From: a virus
Length of the DNA: 43,722 nt
Direction: 5' to 3' (one strand)
Virus record (IMG/VR): IMGVR_UViG_3300005290_000008
Location: 771 to 44,492 of that record
The number at the start of each line of letters is the position of its first letter. Positions within the stretch are counted from its first letter, which is position 1. Positions 1 through 6,249 of this stretch are shown in pieces. A program made the translations under genes and the position numbers. The notes under the pieces are model-generated. The model was not told where the DNA came from. It made no database searches and saw only the letters and a program-made list of their open reading frames with translations.

Positions 1-183
1 GCAACAGACAATAGCTGTATTGTATTGCCTGTTGGATTGCGACCTCCAGCAACTATGATCTTTCCGGCAAACGGATCTACACGGGCAGCTGGGAACGTAA
101 CTATCACCTCAGATGGTAACGTCACATGTTTTCGCTCCAGCAACGGAAGTCTCGATTTGTCTTGTGTTTCGTTCTATCCGTAA
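1..183 (+). CDS. Tail fibre / receptor-binding protein, C-terminal fragment
   Basis: The reading frame is open from the first base to a TAA at 181-183, giving the last 60 residues of a larger protein cut by the window edge. The fragment is rich in small and polar residues (repeated T/S-x-N-G and DGNVT turns) and ends SCVSFYP. This resembles the C-terminal beta domain of siphovirus tail fibre or tip proteins. A bidirectional terminator follows, as expected for the end of a late operon. Function is inferred from composition and from the terminal position after the tail genes. No catalytic motif is visible. Confidence 0.5.
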   Translation, partial: ATDNSCIVLPVGLRPPATMIFPANGSTRAAGNVTITSDGNVTCFRSSNGSLDLSCVSFYP

Positions 184-255
184 CGCTGCTTAAGAAGCTG
201 AGCAGATTTTATAATGAGCGTCTTGATTATATTTTCATGACTAAATAATAAACAA

Positions 256-286
256 AAAACCCCGCCTAATAAGCGGGGTTTCTTTT
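256..286. terminator. Bidirectional intrinsic terminator
   Basis: Arms AACCCCGC (258-265) and GCGGGGTT (273-280) enclose the loop CTAATAA. T-rich tracts flank the hairpin on both strands. It sits between the plus-strand tail gene ending at 183 and the minus-strand operon whose last gene ends at 285, so it can stop both convergent transcripts. Confidence 0.88.
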
Positions 287-479
287 AGTGGATTGTCGGT
301 CCAGTCGGTAGCACCATTGGCTCTTCACCTTCATAGCAACGCTCAGCAATCAGCACGCTAAAGTCCTGACCTTCGCACGGCATCATCTCGATATTGAATC
401 CAGACTCAGCAAGGTTAACTACCAGATCCGAAACCATGTCGGGAAACGGGAAGAATTTCAGTTTGATTCGTTGGCTCAT
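285..479 (-). CDS. Hypothetical small phage protein, 64 aa
   Basis: Last gene of the minus-strand early operon that begins near 3116. The ATG overlaps the stop of the upstream gene by an ATGA, and GGAG lies 8 nt ahead, so the start is well supported. The product is a short, mixed alpha/beta-looking protein without recognisable motif, transmembrane segment or zinc site. Its stop lies at the edge of the terminator at 256-286. I do not recognise the family. Confidence 0.7.
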   Translation of the reverse strand: MSQRIKLKFFPFPDMVSDLVVNLAESGFNIEMMPCEGQDFSVLIAERCYEGEEPMVLPTGPTIH

Positions 480-670
480 TCGTCTCGCTCCAAGAAATAA
501 TCACAACCGCCATTGCCGCCACGCTCTTCTACGACACCACCAGTTAAACAATGATGCCGATTAACATAAGTCGCGCCCATCACGCCAAGATGCTCATTCT
601 CAACATCATGATCAAAAAGATCGCCAGCTAGAATCTTGAATTCTGGATAGCTTATTTTGATTCTTTTCAT
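476..670 (-). CDS. Hypothetical small phage protein, 64 aa
   Basis: Translationally coupled at both ends: the start overlaps the preceding gene by ATGA (667-670) and its stop overlaps the next start (476-479). The product is basic at the N-terminus, acidic at the C-terminus and contains a glycine-rich stretch (GGVVEERGGNGG). No domain is recognised. The support is operon position and 4-bp overlaps rather than homology. Confidence 0.65.
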   Translation of the reverse strand: MKRIKISYPEFKILAGDLFDHDVENEHLGVMGATYVNRHHCLTGGVVEERGGNGGCDYFLERDE

Positions 671-873
671 TTAATCGGCTTCCGTATTTCCTGCAATCCA
701 GAACATTCGTTACAGTATATGACCCCGTAACTCCTTAGAAACACACCACCACTACCGCTGATCTCGTGCTTGCAACTGCAAACTTTCTCGGAGAACTCTA
801 AGCTCTTCGCGCATCTCGATAATTCCAGCGAGCCAGTAGTTCTTTTGTTCTCCATTTTGGTATGGACAGTCAT
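667..873 (-). CDS. Small zinc-ribbon-like protein, 68 aa
   Basis: The C-terminal half has a CxC...CxxC pattern (CSCKH near residues 32-36 and CNEC near 54-57), typical of small phage zinc ribbons. The ATG is preceded by a very strong GGAGGGAAGGA site and overlaps the stop of the HTH gene by ATGA (870-873), so this start is credible. The first 40 residues overlap another frame (752-940) that also looks coding. Nucleic-acid or protein binding is the usual role of such ribbons. The exact function is unknown. Confidence 0.6.
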   Translation of the reverse strand: MTVHTKMENKRTTGSLELSRCAKSLEFSEKVCSCKHEISGSGGVFLRSYGVIYCNECSGLQEIRKPIK

Positions 874-940
874 TCCTTCCCTCCAGATAGGCTACTTTGC
901 CCTCTAGGTAATAACGATTCGTTAGACTCTTGTGCTGCAT
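752..940 (-). CDS. RMF-like small protein in an overlapping frame, 62 aa
   Basis: Contains a GRNDCPY...YWLAG pattern (residues about 21-39). It resembles the G-R-x(n)-NPY/CPY-x(n)-W-x-x-G signature of small phage proteins related to ribosome modulation factor. A charged, coil-like C-terminus follows. The ribosome site is weak (AAAGAGAG about 12 nt upstream). The frame lies wholly inside the end of the HTH gene and the start of the zinc-ribbon gene, so one of the three frames may not be translated. The motif match is the main support. Confidence 0.42.
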   Translation of the reverse strand: MQHKSLTNRYYLEGKVAYLEGRNDCPYQNGEQKNYWLAGIIEMREELRVLRESLQLQARDQR

Positions 941-1193
941 AGTATTTTATCGCTCTCTTTAATGCTTTCCAGCTTGGCCCTAGTTTCTCGCTGATCATTC
1001 GCCAAGAGAAACCTTCTAGATCCATCTCTGCTGCTTGGAATGCCTGCTCATATGTAATCCTAGTTCCACCAATCCTGTTAGGCTCGTATCCTTGAGCCTT
1101 GAGCATCTTTCGCGTGTGGCCTTCGCTGTAGCCTGTCTGTCTAGCAATTGCCTTTACTGGAAGACCTTGTTTGTAGAGTTCTAGGGCTGTCAA
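870..1193 (-). CDS. Helix-turn-helix DNA-binding protein, TTG start
   Basis: The N-terminal part (ALELYKQGLPVKAIARQTGY, then SEGHTRKML) is a classic HTH of the kind used to scan DNA, followed by a second HTH-like segment (FSWRMISEKLGPSWKALKRAI). I place the start at TTG 1193-1191. AAGGAG lies 8 nt ahead and TTGA overlaps the stop of the upstream gene. An ATG farther upstream would force a 60-bp overlap. The product is 107 residues, probably a small phage regulator or accessory DNA-binding protein. It couples by ATGA to the zinc-ribbon gene downstream. Confidence 0.7.
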   Translation of the reverse strand: MTALELYKQGLPVKAIARQTGYSEGHTRKMLKAQGYEPNRIGGTRITYEQAFQAAEMDLEGFSWRMISEKLGPSWKALKRAIKYYAAQESNESLLPRGQSSLSGGKE

Positions 1194-1756
1194 CCGTTCA
1201 GCTCCTTGACCTTGTCGATTGCGCGATTGAAGCCCTTCGCCTCGGCCCATTCAAGGAGTTGATCAAAGTCAGCGTCGAGTTCTCCGGACCAATACGGTTC
1301 GCCTTCTTCACGTTCGGGTAGCACCACCGATACCGGCTCGGGCTGCGAGGTGTAGAGAGGCCGTACGTCGAAGTACCTCCCTGCAATCTCGGCCATTTCT
1401 GCGCTGTTTATTTCGCTGGCAAGGTGAACATGCTTTTTGCCTAGCCGTCCGCCCGACGGAATAAGCAGCCACGCCACCGGCTCACCCTGCCCACCCTTCA
1501 GCCGCTCGATTTCGGCGAGAAGGTCCAGGATTGCAGCCGGATTTGCAGCCGCGATGAAGTCGGCGTTTGCCTCTGTCTCGCCCGGTCGCATCCAGTCTGC
1601 CCCGGTCGTCATTGCAACCTGACTTTGCCCGCTACCATTTACCCAGTGTTGAATCGGGCCGCCGTAGACAACACCGCCAAACTTTCGCGTGTCGCGTGAC
1701 CATTGCCCTTGCGTTGCAGCTTCGGCCAGGCGCTTCAATTCGATATGGTCAATCAT
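1190..1756 (-). CDS. Ead/Ea22-like accessory protein, 188 aa
   Basis: The segment NADFIAAANPAAILDLLAEI (about residues 64-83) is the hallmark of Ead/Ea22-like phage early proteins, followed by a C-terminal acidic, tryptophan-containing region. The start has AAGGA about 9 nt upstream and overlaps the preceding gene by 8 bp. The role of Ea22-like proteins is not established; they are usually dispensable early genes. Local GC is higher than in the flanking genes (GC-rich third positions), which suggests recent exchange with a GC-rich pseudomonad phage. Confidence 0.75.
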   Translation of the reverse strand: MIDHIELKRLAEAATQGQWSRDTRKFGGVVYGGPIQHWVNGSGQSQVAMTTGADWMRPGETEANADFIAAANPAAILDLLAEIERLKGGQGEPVAWLLIPSGGRLGKKHVHLASEINSAEMAEIAGRYFDVRPLYTSQPEPVSVVLPEREEGEPYWSGELDADFDQLLEWAEAKGFNRAIDKVKELNG

Positions 1757-2081
1757 GGTTCAATTCCTTTTTCAGTCGATCGTTCTCCGCCGTCAGCCTA
1801 GCGATGGTGGCTTGCAGTTCGGCGAGTTCGGGCGGGGCGGTGTAGAGCGCAGTCATGCCCTCGCCAGGGCGTTTGCTCACAGCAGCTACACCGCCGGATA
1901 CATGTTCGCTCGTAAACAGGGCGAGTTCATCAATTTCCATATAAATCGCCGGCTGGCGCTCGACGACAGGGGCGGCGAGAAAGACTCGCAGGTCATCCGT
2001 CAACCGCTGCACACTGAAGCATTCCTGCCGGCTTGATGCCTCGTCGATCTTGCGCAGAAGTTCCAGAATTTTACCGCTCAT
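1749..2081 (-). CDS. Hypothetical phage protein with C-terminal leucine-heptad coil, 110 aa
   Basis: The last 30 residues (from ALYTAPPELAELQATIARL onward) form a heptad-rich coiled coil. The ALYTAPP linker is common in modular phage accessory proteins, where it joins variable N-termini to a coil. The gene overlaps its neighbours by 8 bp downstream and ATGA upstream (2078-2081). No catalytic motif is visible. Oligomerisation through the coil is inferred. Confidence 0.7.
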   Translation of the reverse strand: MSGKILELLRKIDEASSRQECFSVQRLTDDLRVFLAAPVVERQPAIYMEIDELALFTSEHVSGGVAAVSKRPGEGMTALYTAPPELAELQATIARLTAENDRLKKELNHD

Positions 2082-2602
2082 TCGCTTGCTCCCGATTCGG
2101 TGGGTTTGATGTTCAGCGCTTCAACGATTGAGGCTTCAAGTTCGTCGTAGCGCATTCCGCGAATCACGTTCAGCGCACGGTGCAGCAGGCCGCGTTGAGC
2201 CACATTCCGCTGCTCGGCGGCTGTCAGGCGCTGTTGAAGTTCGATGTTTTCGCCGGAACCGTCACATGAAGTACACGCGTCGGATACCGATTCGGTGGGT
2301 TTGAGGGCTGCGTCCAGTGCTCCACGATAGAAACTGATGAACGTGTGTTGGTTGCTGCGCATTTCTTTTAGTAGCCCGACCAGCTTCTCATTCTGTTTCT
2401 CAGCAGCTATCAAGTCTCGCTGAAGCCGAACACCTGCAAGCATTTCACGGTCGCGGGATTCCTTGGCCTGATACAGCTCTTCCCGCAGCGCAGCAAGTTC
2501 AGATTGGGCGGCGGTCCAAGGAGTCCAGCTATCCTCATCAGGCTCAGAATCTTCAACCATTCTGGCGCATTCATCTATTCGATACGCTTTCACTTCACTC
2601 AT
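2078..2602 (-). CDS. Coiled-coil accessory protein with CxxCxGxG motif, 174 aa
   Basis: Two long heptad regions (about residues 33-85 and 118-150) flank a CTSCDGSG motif near residue 111, half of a DnaJ-type zinc knuckle. The ribosome site GGAGG lies about 9 nt before the ATG. The stop couples by ATGA to the next gene. Phages often carry such variable coil proteins near Ea22-like genes. Function unknown; the single CxxCxGxG may bind metal only as a dimer. Confidence 0.7.
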   Translation of the reverse strand: MSEVKAYRIDECARMVEDSEPDEDSWTPWTAAQSELAALREELYQAKESRDREMLAGVRLQRDLIAAEKQNEKLVGLLKEMRSNQHTFISFYRGALDAALKPTESVSDACTSCDGSGENIELQQRLTAAEQRNVAQRGLLHRALNVIRGMRYDELEASIVEALNIKPTESGASE

Positions 2603-2605
2603 TTT

Positions 2606-2683
2606 TCAAACCTCCGATAGTCCGTTATGAAATAGGCGGCACGTCAGCGCCAGAAAGATGAGATAACCAGCTAGCCAAATCAA
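2606..2683 (-). CDS. Possible 25-residue single-span membrane peptide, TTG start
   Basis: A TTG at 2683-2681 overlaps the stop of the upstream gene as TTGA, the same coupling used elsewhere here. It opens a frame of 25 codons, mostly hydrophobic (IWLAGYLIFLALT), with a short polar tail. AAGG lies about 10 nt upstream. The stop is 3 nt before the next ATG, and that gene's GGAGG lies inside this frame, so the space is fully packed if this is coding. A small transmembrane peptide is plausible. Without homologues it remains tentative. Confidence 0.35.
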   Translation of the reverse strand: MIWLAGYLIFLALTCRLFHNGLSEV

Positions 2684-2859
2684 GACTTGCAAACCTTTTC
2701 GAAGTAACCGTCTACATCTGGCCATACTCCTTCCGAGATCATCTGGCACTTGAACGCTTGATCATCCAGACCGTCTTGGTAGCTCATGCGGTTTGAGACG
2801 ACGAAGCCAGCGCATAATATAACGATGAATACTGCGGTAGTGATTGCGCGGATATTCAT
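2680..2859 (-). CDS. Small inner-membrane anchored protein, 59 aa
   Basis: The ATG at 2859 has GGAGG 7 nt upstream, inside the end of the previous gene. Residues 4-22 (RAITTAVFIVILCAGFVV) form one transmembrane segment or uncleaved signal. The remainder is polar, with FKCQMI and FEKVC cysteines probably exposed outside. The C-(x)n-GVWPD-(x)n-VC pattern matches a recurrent family of small phage membrane-anchored proteins whose role is unknown. The neighbours are accessory genes, consistent with a host-envelope or exclusion function, but that is inference. Confidence 0.7.
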   Translation of the reverse strand: MNIRAITTAVFIVILCAGFVVSNRMSYQDGLDDQAFKCQMISEGVWPDVDGYFEKVCKS

Positions 2860-2861
2860 GA

Positions 2862-3116
2862 CTAATCCTCCATGCTCAATTCTGCCTGCTCTGGATCTTC
2901 CATGTCTACTGCGTCAGAGTCGAATTTGCACTCCCATACGTGACTGTAGAGTGAAGAGTACATTTCGTAGCTGATACCGCCAACGAGCAGAGCACCACGC
3001 AGCATGCCGAAGATGTGCTTGTATTCGCTGGTACGTGAGCGCTGGAATTTGTCGTCAGCGAAGGAAATAGCGCGGTGAATTTGCTTTACGAACTCTGTTT
3101 GATTCTTGGTATGCAT
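2862..3116 (-). CDS. Hypothetical early protein, 84 aa; first gene of the leftmost operon
   Basis: I use the ATG at 3116, which has AGGAG 7 nt upstream. An upstream in-frame ATG at 3161 would lie over the promoter. The product is helical and charged, with a central hydrophobic stretch (FGMLRGALLVGGISYEMY) and an acidic tail. No family is recognised. As the first gene behind a good sigma70-like promoter (3143-3172) it should be expressed early. Confidence 0.7.
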   Translation of the reverse strand: MHTKNQTEFVKQIHRAISFADDKFQRSRTSEYKHIFGMLRGALLVGGISYEMYSSLYSHVWECKFDSDAVDMEDPEQAELSMED

Positions 3117-3142
3117 TGGGTTGCTCCTGTTGGCTTGCAGTA

Positions 3143-3172
3143 ATTGTATTCCGCCATGCACATGAAAGGCAA
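3143..3172 (-). promoter_or_regulatory. Sigma70-like promoter for the left minus operon
   Basis: On the minus strand, TTGCCT (-35, 3167-3172) and TACAAT (-10, 3143-3148) are separated by 18 nt, some 27 nt before the ATG at 3116. It drives the accessory operon 3116 to 285. Confidence 0.55.
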
Positions 3173-3180
3173 TATATTTT

Positions 3181-3189
3181 TGTTAAGAT
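3181..3189 (+). promoter_or_regulatory. Extended -10 promoter of the lysis genes
   Basis: TGTTAAGAT, a TGn extended -10 box, lies 27 nt before the endolysin ATG and back to back with the minus promoter. It matches the TGnTAAAAT family seen before the structural genes, which suggests late expression. Confidence 0.45.
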
Positions 3190-3215
3190 GGAGATATATT
3201 TTAGAGGCGCACAAA

Positions 3216-3635
3216 ATGTCAGTAGATCGCGGTATCCGGAACAACAATCCAGGCAACATCGACTACAACCCAATCAACAATTGGCAGGGACAGCTCAAGG
3301 TTGACAACACCATCGAGCCGCGATTCTGCCGATTCGACACGCCGGAGAATGGTATTCGTGCGCTCGGCAAGCTGTTGCAAACCTACCAGCGCAAGCACGG
3401 TCTGAAGACGGTCAAAGCGATCATCAGCCGATGGGCACCGGCTACAGAGAACAACACGAACGCGTACGTTAAATCGGTCGAAGCGTACACGAACACGAAA
3501 CCTGGCGCAGAAATCGACTTACGAGAACATGACATTCTGAAAGGAATGGTGAAGGCGATCATCCGGCACGAGAATTCAAACTATGAATATCCAGACGTGA
3601 TCCTGTCTGAAGGAGTCCGACGTGCGCTCGCTTAA
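3216..3635 (+). CDS. Endolysin-like peptidoglycan hydrolase (GIRNNNPGNI family), 139 aa
   Basis: The protein opens with GIRNNNPGNI, followed by W-x-G, F-x-x-F, NGIRAL and IISRWAP...ENNT. This layout is that of a lysozyme / lytic-transglycosylase-like phage family, sometimes annotated as structural protein P5. The ATG at 3216 has GAGG 8 nt upstream; in-frame ATGs farther upstream lie across the promoter. There is no signal peptide or SAR segment, so it needs a holin for export, and one is encoded at 22934. Adjacent Rz/Rz1 spanins support a lysis role. A virion-associated hydrolase is the alternative. Confidence 0.68.
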   Translation: MSVDRGIRNNNPGNIDYNPINNWQGQLKVDNTIEPRFCRFDTPENGIRALGKLLQTYQRKHGLKTVKAIISRWAPATENNTNAYVKSVEAYTNTKPGAEIDLREHDILKGMVKAIIRHENSNYEYPDVILSEGVRRALA

Positions 3636-3639
3636 ACTA

Positions 3640-3651
3640 TTCTCCGGAGAA
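3640..3651. repeat. Palindrome TTCTCCGGAGAA, copy 1 (over the Rz ribosome site)
   Basis: A perfect 12-bp palindrome in the 21-nt gap between endolysin and Rz. Its GGAG is also the Rz Shine-Dalgarno, 7 nt before the ATG. A second perfect copy lies at 10794 and degenerate copies at 10055, 15626, 17706 and 25157. Confidence 0.7.
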
Positions 3652-3656
3652 CACTA

Positions 3657-4085
3657 ATGCCAATCTGGCTAACCTCGCTACCGTGGCGATTCCTATCAGG
3701 GCTCGCGTGCGGCGCGTTCGTGGCTTTCCTTTGGCATGATGCGAGCGTGTCTAGGATTGAGCTGAGACAGGCTCAGGAGATGGCGCAGGCTACATTAGAG
3801 CAGTCAATCGTTGTTACTCAAGCTGACGCAAAGGCCAGCAAGGAATTATCAGATGCACAAGCTGTTACTGCTGACCTGCTTGCTAGCAATAAGCGCCTGT
3901 CAATCCGCGCCTCCTGTGTGCCAGCTTCCGGTGGTCCCGGCGTGGTTAATGCAGGATCTGCCATCCTCGACCAAGACGCTCGACGAGCTTATTTCGCCCA
4001 TCGAGAACTGATCGTAAAGAAGGATGCGCAGATTAAAGGCTTGCAGGAGATTGTTCGCGGACTTTCTTCCGCCCACCAAGATTAA
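3657..4085 (+). CDS. Rz: Rz-like i-spanin, 142 aa
   Basis: One N-terminal transmembrane segment (about residues 9-26, WRFLSGLACGAFVAFLW) is followed by a long helical periplasmic domain rich in Q, A and K. The C-terminal ARRAYFAHRELIVKKDAQIKG matches the end of Rz proteins. It acts in the inner membrane with the lipoprotein Rz1 to fuse inner and outer membranes at the last step of lysis. Rz1 is nested out of frame inside it, as in lambda. The 3' end overlaps the convergent gene at 4033 by 53 bp. Confidence 0.85.
   Translation: MPIWLTSLPWRFLSGLACGAFVAFLWHDASVSRIELRQAQEMAQATLEQSIVVTQADAKASKELSDAQAVTADLLASNKRLSIRASCVPASGGPGVVNAGSAILDQDARRAYFAHRELIVKKDAQIKGLQEIVRGLSSAHQD
3853..4011 (+). CDS. Rz1: Rz1-like o-spanin lipoprotein nested in Rz, 52 aa
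   Basis: It lies in the +1 frame wholly inside Rz, with AGGAATT 8 nt before the ATG at 3853. The N-terminus MHKLLLLTCLLAISAC has a lipobox (LAISAC) for signal peptidase II. The mature part is short and proline-containing (SAPPVCQLPVVP), typical of Rz1. It should sit in the outer membrane and bind the C-terminus of Rz across the periplasm. An in-frame ATG at 3811 would hide the signal peptide, so I reject it. Confidence 0.85.
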   Translation: MHKLLLLTCLLAISACQSAPPVCQLPVVPAWLMQDLPSSTKTLDELISPIEN

Positions 4086-4572
4086 GCTCTGCCCAGCCTG
4101 ACTTAGTGCGTGGCGGAATCGGGTTGTACTTTTTGAACTCGACCTCAATCCCGCGAATCTTCATCCAGGCTCGCATGCTGGATGCTGCGCTCCATCCGAT
4201 AGCTCTAGCGGTATCAACGACCGTGTTGTTTGGGGCTATCCGTCTGATAGCATCCTCTGCTGATTCGCCAGTCTTACGCTCGTATTCTCCTGCCGCGCTT
4301 CTGTTCTGTGAGCGCTTCACATCGCTAATCCGCTGCTTATCGGCAGTCGTCATAGGGTCTGGATTCTGTACGGCATTGCAGTAGCCCATCTTCGGGAACT
4401 GTATATCCTTCTTGTGGTATCGCAGCAGATACCAAAGAGTTGATCCGTCCTTGTAGCCGAGGATCTTGGCCGTCATGGTCATTGAGTTGCCGTCAGCCGC
4501 ATATGCCGCGACTATATTCCAAAACGGTTCGCCGTATTCCTGCTCAACCTCTTTGATTACTGACCTAGCCAC
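4033..4572 (-). CDS. HTH-type DNA-binding protein, 179 aa (paralogue of the next gene)
   Basis: The N-terminal 60 residues (EYGEPFWNIVAAYAADGNSM, then TMTAKILGYKDGSTL) contain an HTH resembling that of the gene at 4565-4969, so the pair looks like a tandem duplication. A second HTH-like block (NTVVDTARAIGWSAASSMRAW) follows near residue 115. The gene ends inside Rz on the other strand (53-bp convergent overlap), so its last 17 residues are antisense to the Rz C-terminus. No nuclease motif is visible. A regulator or a decayed homing-gene DNA-binding module is possible. Confidence 0.65.
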   Translation of the reverse strand: MARSVIKEVEQEYGEPFWNIVAAYAADGNSMTMTAKILGYKDGSTLWYLLRYHKKDIQFPKMGYCNAVQNPDPMTTADKQRISDVKRSQNRSAAGEYERKTGESAEDAIRRIAPNNTVVDTARAIGWSAASSMRAWMKIRGIEVEFKKYNPIPPRTKSGWAELNLGGRKKVREQSPASL

Positions 4573-4969
4573 GCGGCTTTCCTTTGATGTTGTTTACTGG
4601 GAATTTGTGACGCTCCGAACCCGGCTGCAATGCTTGGCGGGGAGTCATACCTTTTTCGAGTCGCTTTGAAATCTTGCAGCGAGTGACGCCTAGCTCTTTG
4701 GCCCATTCGGAGATCGACTGAGTGCGCCCGTCAAGTTCGATAAACCTAGAGCGCGAATCAGGACGCTTAGGTTTGCGTGGTGCAGGCTCTTTCGGCGCCA
4801 TCCTTGGAGTAAATGGAATTGAACGCTCTAATACCCACTTCTTTAGCGTGTTATGCGAAGTACCAACGATCTGCGCCGTTGCTGTCACGCTGTTTTCCAT
4901 TAACAGCTCGCGAACAACTTCAACTGCCGGCCTTCCGATTTCTTTGTACAACTCAAACGCCCAAGACAT
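4565..4969 (-). CDS. HTH-type DNA-binding protein, 134 aa
   Basis: Two DNA-binding segments: an N-terminal HTH (SVTATAQIVGTSHNTLKKWV) and a C-terminal module (RTQSISEWAKELGVTRCKIS, RLEKGMTPRQAL). The C-terminal module resembles the G-x-tlsEWa...S..ItxRlkxGws.eeAl element found beside HNH endonucleases. It overlaps the next gene by 8 bp. GGAGG lies 7 nt before the ATG. No catalytic domain is present, so it is either a regulator or the DNA-binding half of a lost homing enzyme. Confidence 0.65.
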   Translation of the reverse strand: MSWAFELYKEIGRPAVEVVRELLMENSVTATAQIVGTSHNTLKKWVLERSIPFTPRMAPKEPAPRKPKRPDSRSRFIELDGRTQSISEWAKELGVTRCKISKRLEKGMTPRQALQPGSERHKFPVNNIKGKPRG

Positions 4970-4989
4970 CTACTTCCTCCTTGTGGATT

Positions 4990-5008
4990 GCCCCGTGGTT
5001 AGCGGGGC
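4990..5008. terminator. Hairpin with CTAACCA loop before the HTH genes
   Basis: Arms GCCCCG and CGGGGC enclose TGGTTAG (CTAACCA on the minus strand). The T-rich tail (TTTGTTGTT) is on the plus strand, so as a terminator it would stop plus transcripts reading past Rz. On the minus strand it sits between gene 5016 and the ribosome site of gene 4969 and may act as a processing or stability hairpin. Confidence 0.5.
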
Positions 5009-5015
5009 TTTGTTG

Positions 5016-5171
5016 TTACTCTTCGTCGTAGCCTTCTGGCACCTTGACGCCCGTTTCCATCTCGTACTGCTGATTCAGGTGGTATCGGACATCGCCTTCT
5101 GCTGGACCAAAGTCAGCGTTTCCGTGAAACCAGCGCAAGTAATTCAGTTCAGCTTTCTGCTCTTCGGTCAT
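5016..5171 (-). CDS. Conserved small phage protein, 51 aa (YLRWF-NADFGPA type)
   Basis: The sequence ELNYLRWFHGNADFGPAEGDV followed by TGVKVPEGYDEE belongs to a widespread family of roughly 50-residue phage proteins, often found near ssb and accessory genes. The ATG at 5171 is one nucleotide after the ssb stop (TGATATG), so it is probably translated by coupling. The SD is weak. Role unknown; the product is soluble, acidic and aromatic. Confidence 0.8.
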   Translation of the reverse strand: MTEEQKAELNYLRWFHGNADFGPAEGDVRYHLNQQYEMETGVKVPEGYDEE

Positions 5172-5172
5172 A

Positions 5173-5655
5173 TCAGGCACCCATCAGGTAGTGAGCAGGG
5201 GCGAACGGGATTCCGTCATCCAGCGGATCGGCGCCGGGTGGTGCTGCCTGCTGGCTTTGTTGTGGGCGTGATTGCTGCTGTGTGCGAGGCGATGCATTAC
5301 CACCATCAGCCGGCTTTCCGCCCAACAACTGCATAGTGCCCTGCATGTCAACGACGATCTCAGTTGAGTACCGCTTGATGCCATCTTTCTCCCATTCACG
5401 TGTTTTTAGCTTGCCCTCGATGTAGATCTGACCGCCTTTACGGCAGTGTTCGCCTGCGATCTCTGCGACCTTTCCAAACAGCACGACCCTGTGCCATTCA
5501 GTTGTTTCTTTCTTCTCCCCTGATTGTTTGTCTTTCCACTGCTCACTTGTCGCTAGACTCAGATTGCAGACGGCGTTTCCGTTGCCAAGGTATTTCACTT
5601 CAGGATCTTGACCCAAAGTGCCCACAAGAATTACTCGATTAACACCACGTGCCAT
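5173..5655 (-). CDS. ssb: Single-stranded DNA-binding protein SSB, 160 aa
   Basis: The N-terminal OB fold is unmistakable: [19 protein letters not shown], then [44 protein letters not shown]-rich linker follows, then the acidic tip LDDGIPF. Here the tip is not terminal but followed by nine residues (APAHYLMGA), a variation I have seen in phage SSBs. The protein coats ssDNA during replication and recombination. The start codons overlap the end of an HNH homing gene, and a second, truncated copy of the same first codons sits at 6214-6249 (see that entry). Confidence 0.96.
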   Translation of the reverse strand: MARGVNRVILVGTLGQDPEVKYLGNGNAVCNLSLATSEQWKDKQSGEKKETTEWHRVVLFGKVAEIAGEHCRKGGQIYIEGKLKTREWEKDGIKRYSTEIVVDMQGTMQLLGGKPADGGNASPRTQQQSRPQQSQQAAPPGADPLDDGIPFAPAHYLMGA

Positions 5656-6169
5656 TTTCGTTACGCTCTCTGTTTATGCCGCTGAGTTTGTCTATCATTC
5701 GGTGGTGCCTACCATGACCCGAAAGAGTCATTAAAGCAAGATTGTTTTCATCATTATTTTCCTTGTCTTCGTCGATGTGATGCACGCATTCATCGTCTTT
5801 TAGAGGCCGCCCTAAACGAGTCTCCATGATTGCTACGTGCTTCGACTTTCCTTTGTTCGGGCCTCTAGTGAATTCAATGTATCCACTTTGCTTAAGGGTC
5901 TCGCCTTTTGCGAATTCTTCTCCATGCTTAAGCCTTGCAAGGCTGATGTTTTCCTTCCATTCCTCTGTGAAGACCCTGGTCTTTCCAAGCATGTGAGAGA
6001 GCCTGCCTTTTTCTGCGGCATTCCTTACACCGTCACCTCTACTCCTGAGAGCGCCAGCAAGTTTTACGTGGTATCTAACAGTGCTACGGCTTTTGCCTGT
6101 AATTTCAGAAACCTCAGGTATGCTTTTCCCTGACTTGTACAGATCAACAATATCTTCAAAGCTATGCAT
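5639..6169 (-). CDS. HNH homing endonuclease with N-terminal HTH, 176 aa
   Basis: Residues 1-40 are an HTH ([20 protein letters not shown]). The C-terminal third has the HNH core: [20 protein letters not shown], then GHGRHHR. The gene is inserted at the very start of ssb: its last codons overlap the first 17 bp of ssb. GGAGG lies 6 nt before the ATG. It would nick or cut an intronless ssb allele and copy itself by repair. Its AT-richness relative to ssb supports foreign origin. Confidence 0.88.
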   Translation of the reverse strand: MHSFEDIVDLYKSGKSIPEVSEITGKSRSTVRYHVKLAGALRSRGDGVRNAAEKGRLSHMLGKTRVFTEEWKENISLARLKHGEEFAKGETLKQSGYIEFTRGPNKGKSKHVAIMETRLGRPLKDDECVHHIDEDKENNDENNLALMTLSGHGRHHRMIDKLSGINRERNENGTWC

Positions 6170-6213
6170 GATGCGCCTCCAAAAACAGAAAACACATCAT
6201 AGCATAACTATAT

Positions 6214-6249
6214 CTATAAAGAGATTACTTTGTTTACGCCGCGTGCCAT
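6214..6249 (-). pseudogene. Displaced original ssb start (MARGVNKVIS-stop)
   Basis: ATG at 6249 overlaps the stop of the upstream gene as TAATG and reads MARGVNKVISL then TAG. The first nine residues match the intact ssb (MARGVNRVI), apart from K for R and synonymous third-base changes. The upstream coupling (TAATG) is what an undisturbed ssb would have had. This is best read as the native ssb 5' end cut off by the HNH insertion, with the downstream copy brought in by the mobile gene. Confidence 0.8.

Noticed and set aside
783-795. A further copy of the palindrome (TTTCTCGGAGAAC)
   Set aside because: It lacks one base of the core, lies inside coding sequence and has no conserved flanks, so it is probably chance.
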